From: Thermoleophilia bacterium | Lineage (GTDB): Bacteria; Actinomycetota; Thermoleophilia; Gaiellales; Gaiellaceae | Reading direction: 5' to 3' | Assembly (NCBI GenBank): GCA_025927435.1 | Contig: JAICLM010000075.1 | Coordinates: 1-9,165 of the forward strand | DNA: 9,165 nt | In this document: positions 8,701-9,165 of the stretch, piece after piece | Layout of the letters: each line of letters starts with the position of its first letter | How positions within the stretch are numbered: the first letter of the stretch is position 1 | Notes under the pieces: generated by a model | The model's database searches: none | The model's input: the letters and a program-made list of their open reading frames with translations, nothing else | What the model was told of the DNA's origin: nothing | Program-made: the position numbers and the translations under genes

Positions 8701-9165
8701 CAGACGGCCGCCGTGGCTGCGGGCAGGGCCGGAGCCGCTGCGGGGACGTAGACGGGCTCGTAGCCGAGCACGCGGCCGAGCGGGCCGCCGAGCGCGAGAC
8801 CGAGCCGCTGCACGATCGCCGGTGGGAACGGCAGGCGCACGGTGTCGAAGTGGGCCTGCGCGATGACCGCAAGGTGCAACGGGTTCGGCATGCCCTTCCG
8901 GTTGGTCCGGCCGTCGGCGGCGAGCGAGAACATCGTCTCGATCAGCGACTCGAACTGCAATGCGGGCCGGATCTCGCAGACGAAGTGAGCGACCTCGTCG
9001 CCCGCGTTCCAGAACTTGTGCGGCGTGCCCGCCGGCACGGTGAGGCGCTTGCCGGGGCCGCCGACGAGCTTCTCGCGGCCGACGCGGAACCCGACGGTGC
9101 CGCGGAGGACCTCGAAGCGCTCCTCCTGGCTCGGGTGCACGTGCGCCGCGGCGACGAAGCCGTTC
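8700..9165 (-). CDS. Cupin-domain protein, 5' end cut by window edge
   Basis: This is a single-cupin protein whose substrate cannot be told. The frame runs in from the right edge (first whole codon 9162-9164). An apparent GTG start at 9140 is not the real start, because the cupin motif continues upstream of it. Motif 1 reads GFVAAAHVHPSQEERFEVLRG, fitting G-x5-H-x-H-x4-E-x6-G (split across the edge region). Motif 2 reads GKRLTVPAGTPHKFWN, fitting G-x5-P-x-G-x2-H-x3-N exactly. The usual metal ligands (His, His, Glu, His) are therefore all present, so metal binding is likely. About 80 residues follow the barrel, amphipathic and ending Pro/Ala-rich (YEPVYVPAAAPALPAATAAV). It leads a coupled unit with two membrane proteins. 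Oxygenase, isomerase or sensor roles are all possible for this fold. Confidence 0.88.
   Translation of the reverse strand, partial: NGFVAAAHVHPSQEERFEVLRGTVGFRVGREKLVGGPGKRLTVPAGTPHKFWNAGDEVAHFVCEIRPALQFESLIETMFSLAADGRTNRKGMPNPLHLAVIAQAHFDTVRLPFPPAIVQRLGLALGGPLGRVLGYEPVYVPAAAPALPAATAAV

Noticed and set aside
8700..9140. Cupin gene starting at GTG 9140
   Set aside because: The first cupin motif (HVH with the preceding Gly) continues in frame upstream to the window edge, so this GTG is an internal Val.

Overview
The window is very GC-rich and has strong G/C third-position bias. It reads as chromosomal DNA of a high-GC actinobacterium. The protein styles (a short GT35 phosphorylase, an LCP protein with an extra C-terminal module) would suit the Thermoleophilia, but I cannot prove that from sequence alone. 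There is no rRNA, tRNA, CRISPR array, transposase or phage gene. Almost every base lies in a gene, and no gene-free stretch exceeds about 170 bases.

Layout. (1) Positions 1-1844, minus strand: a LytR-CpsA-Psr (LCP) cell-wall glycopolymer ligase, running off the left edge. (2) Positions 1887-5683, minus strand: cobalamin-dependent methionine synthase, metH. It is interrupted near 4497-4654 by about 158 bases of almost pure G/C that shift the reading frame. All four catalytic and cofactor modules are present and well conserved, but on two frames (4484-5683 and 1887-4487). (3) Positions 5684-5853: a divergent intergenic region with several inverted repeats. (4) Positions 5854-7905, plus strand: an alpha-glucan phosphorylase of the short GT35 type, ending in a hairpin at 7913-7943 that can serve convergent transcription from both sides. 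(5) Positions 7958-9165, minus strand: a tight, translationally coupled set of a cupin protein (cut by the right edge), a 41-residue single-span membrane peptide and a six-span membrane protein. Start and stop codons overlap as TGATG and ATGA.

How the genes relate. MetH (one-carbon/methionine cycle), the glucan phosphorylase (glycogen use) and LCP (cell envelope) are housekeeping functions with no obvious shared pathway. metH and the LCP gene run in the same direction, 42 bases apart, and may share transcription. The cupin/small peptide/membrane protein trio is the only clear multi-gene unit and has no function I can name.

The main oddity is the G-rich block inside metH. It sits where the homocysteine and folate modules join, is bordered by imperfect inverted repeats, and creates an ATGA stop/start overlap at the downstream frame. 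I consider a sequencing or assembly error in homopolymers the likeliest explanation. A real insertion or a genuine gene split remains possible. I see no convincing new biological system here.
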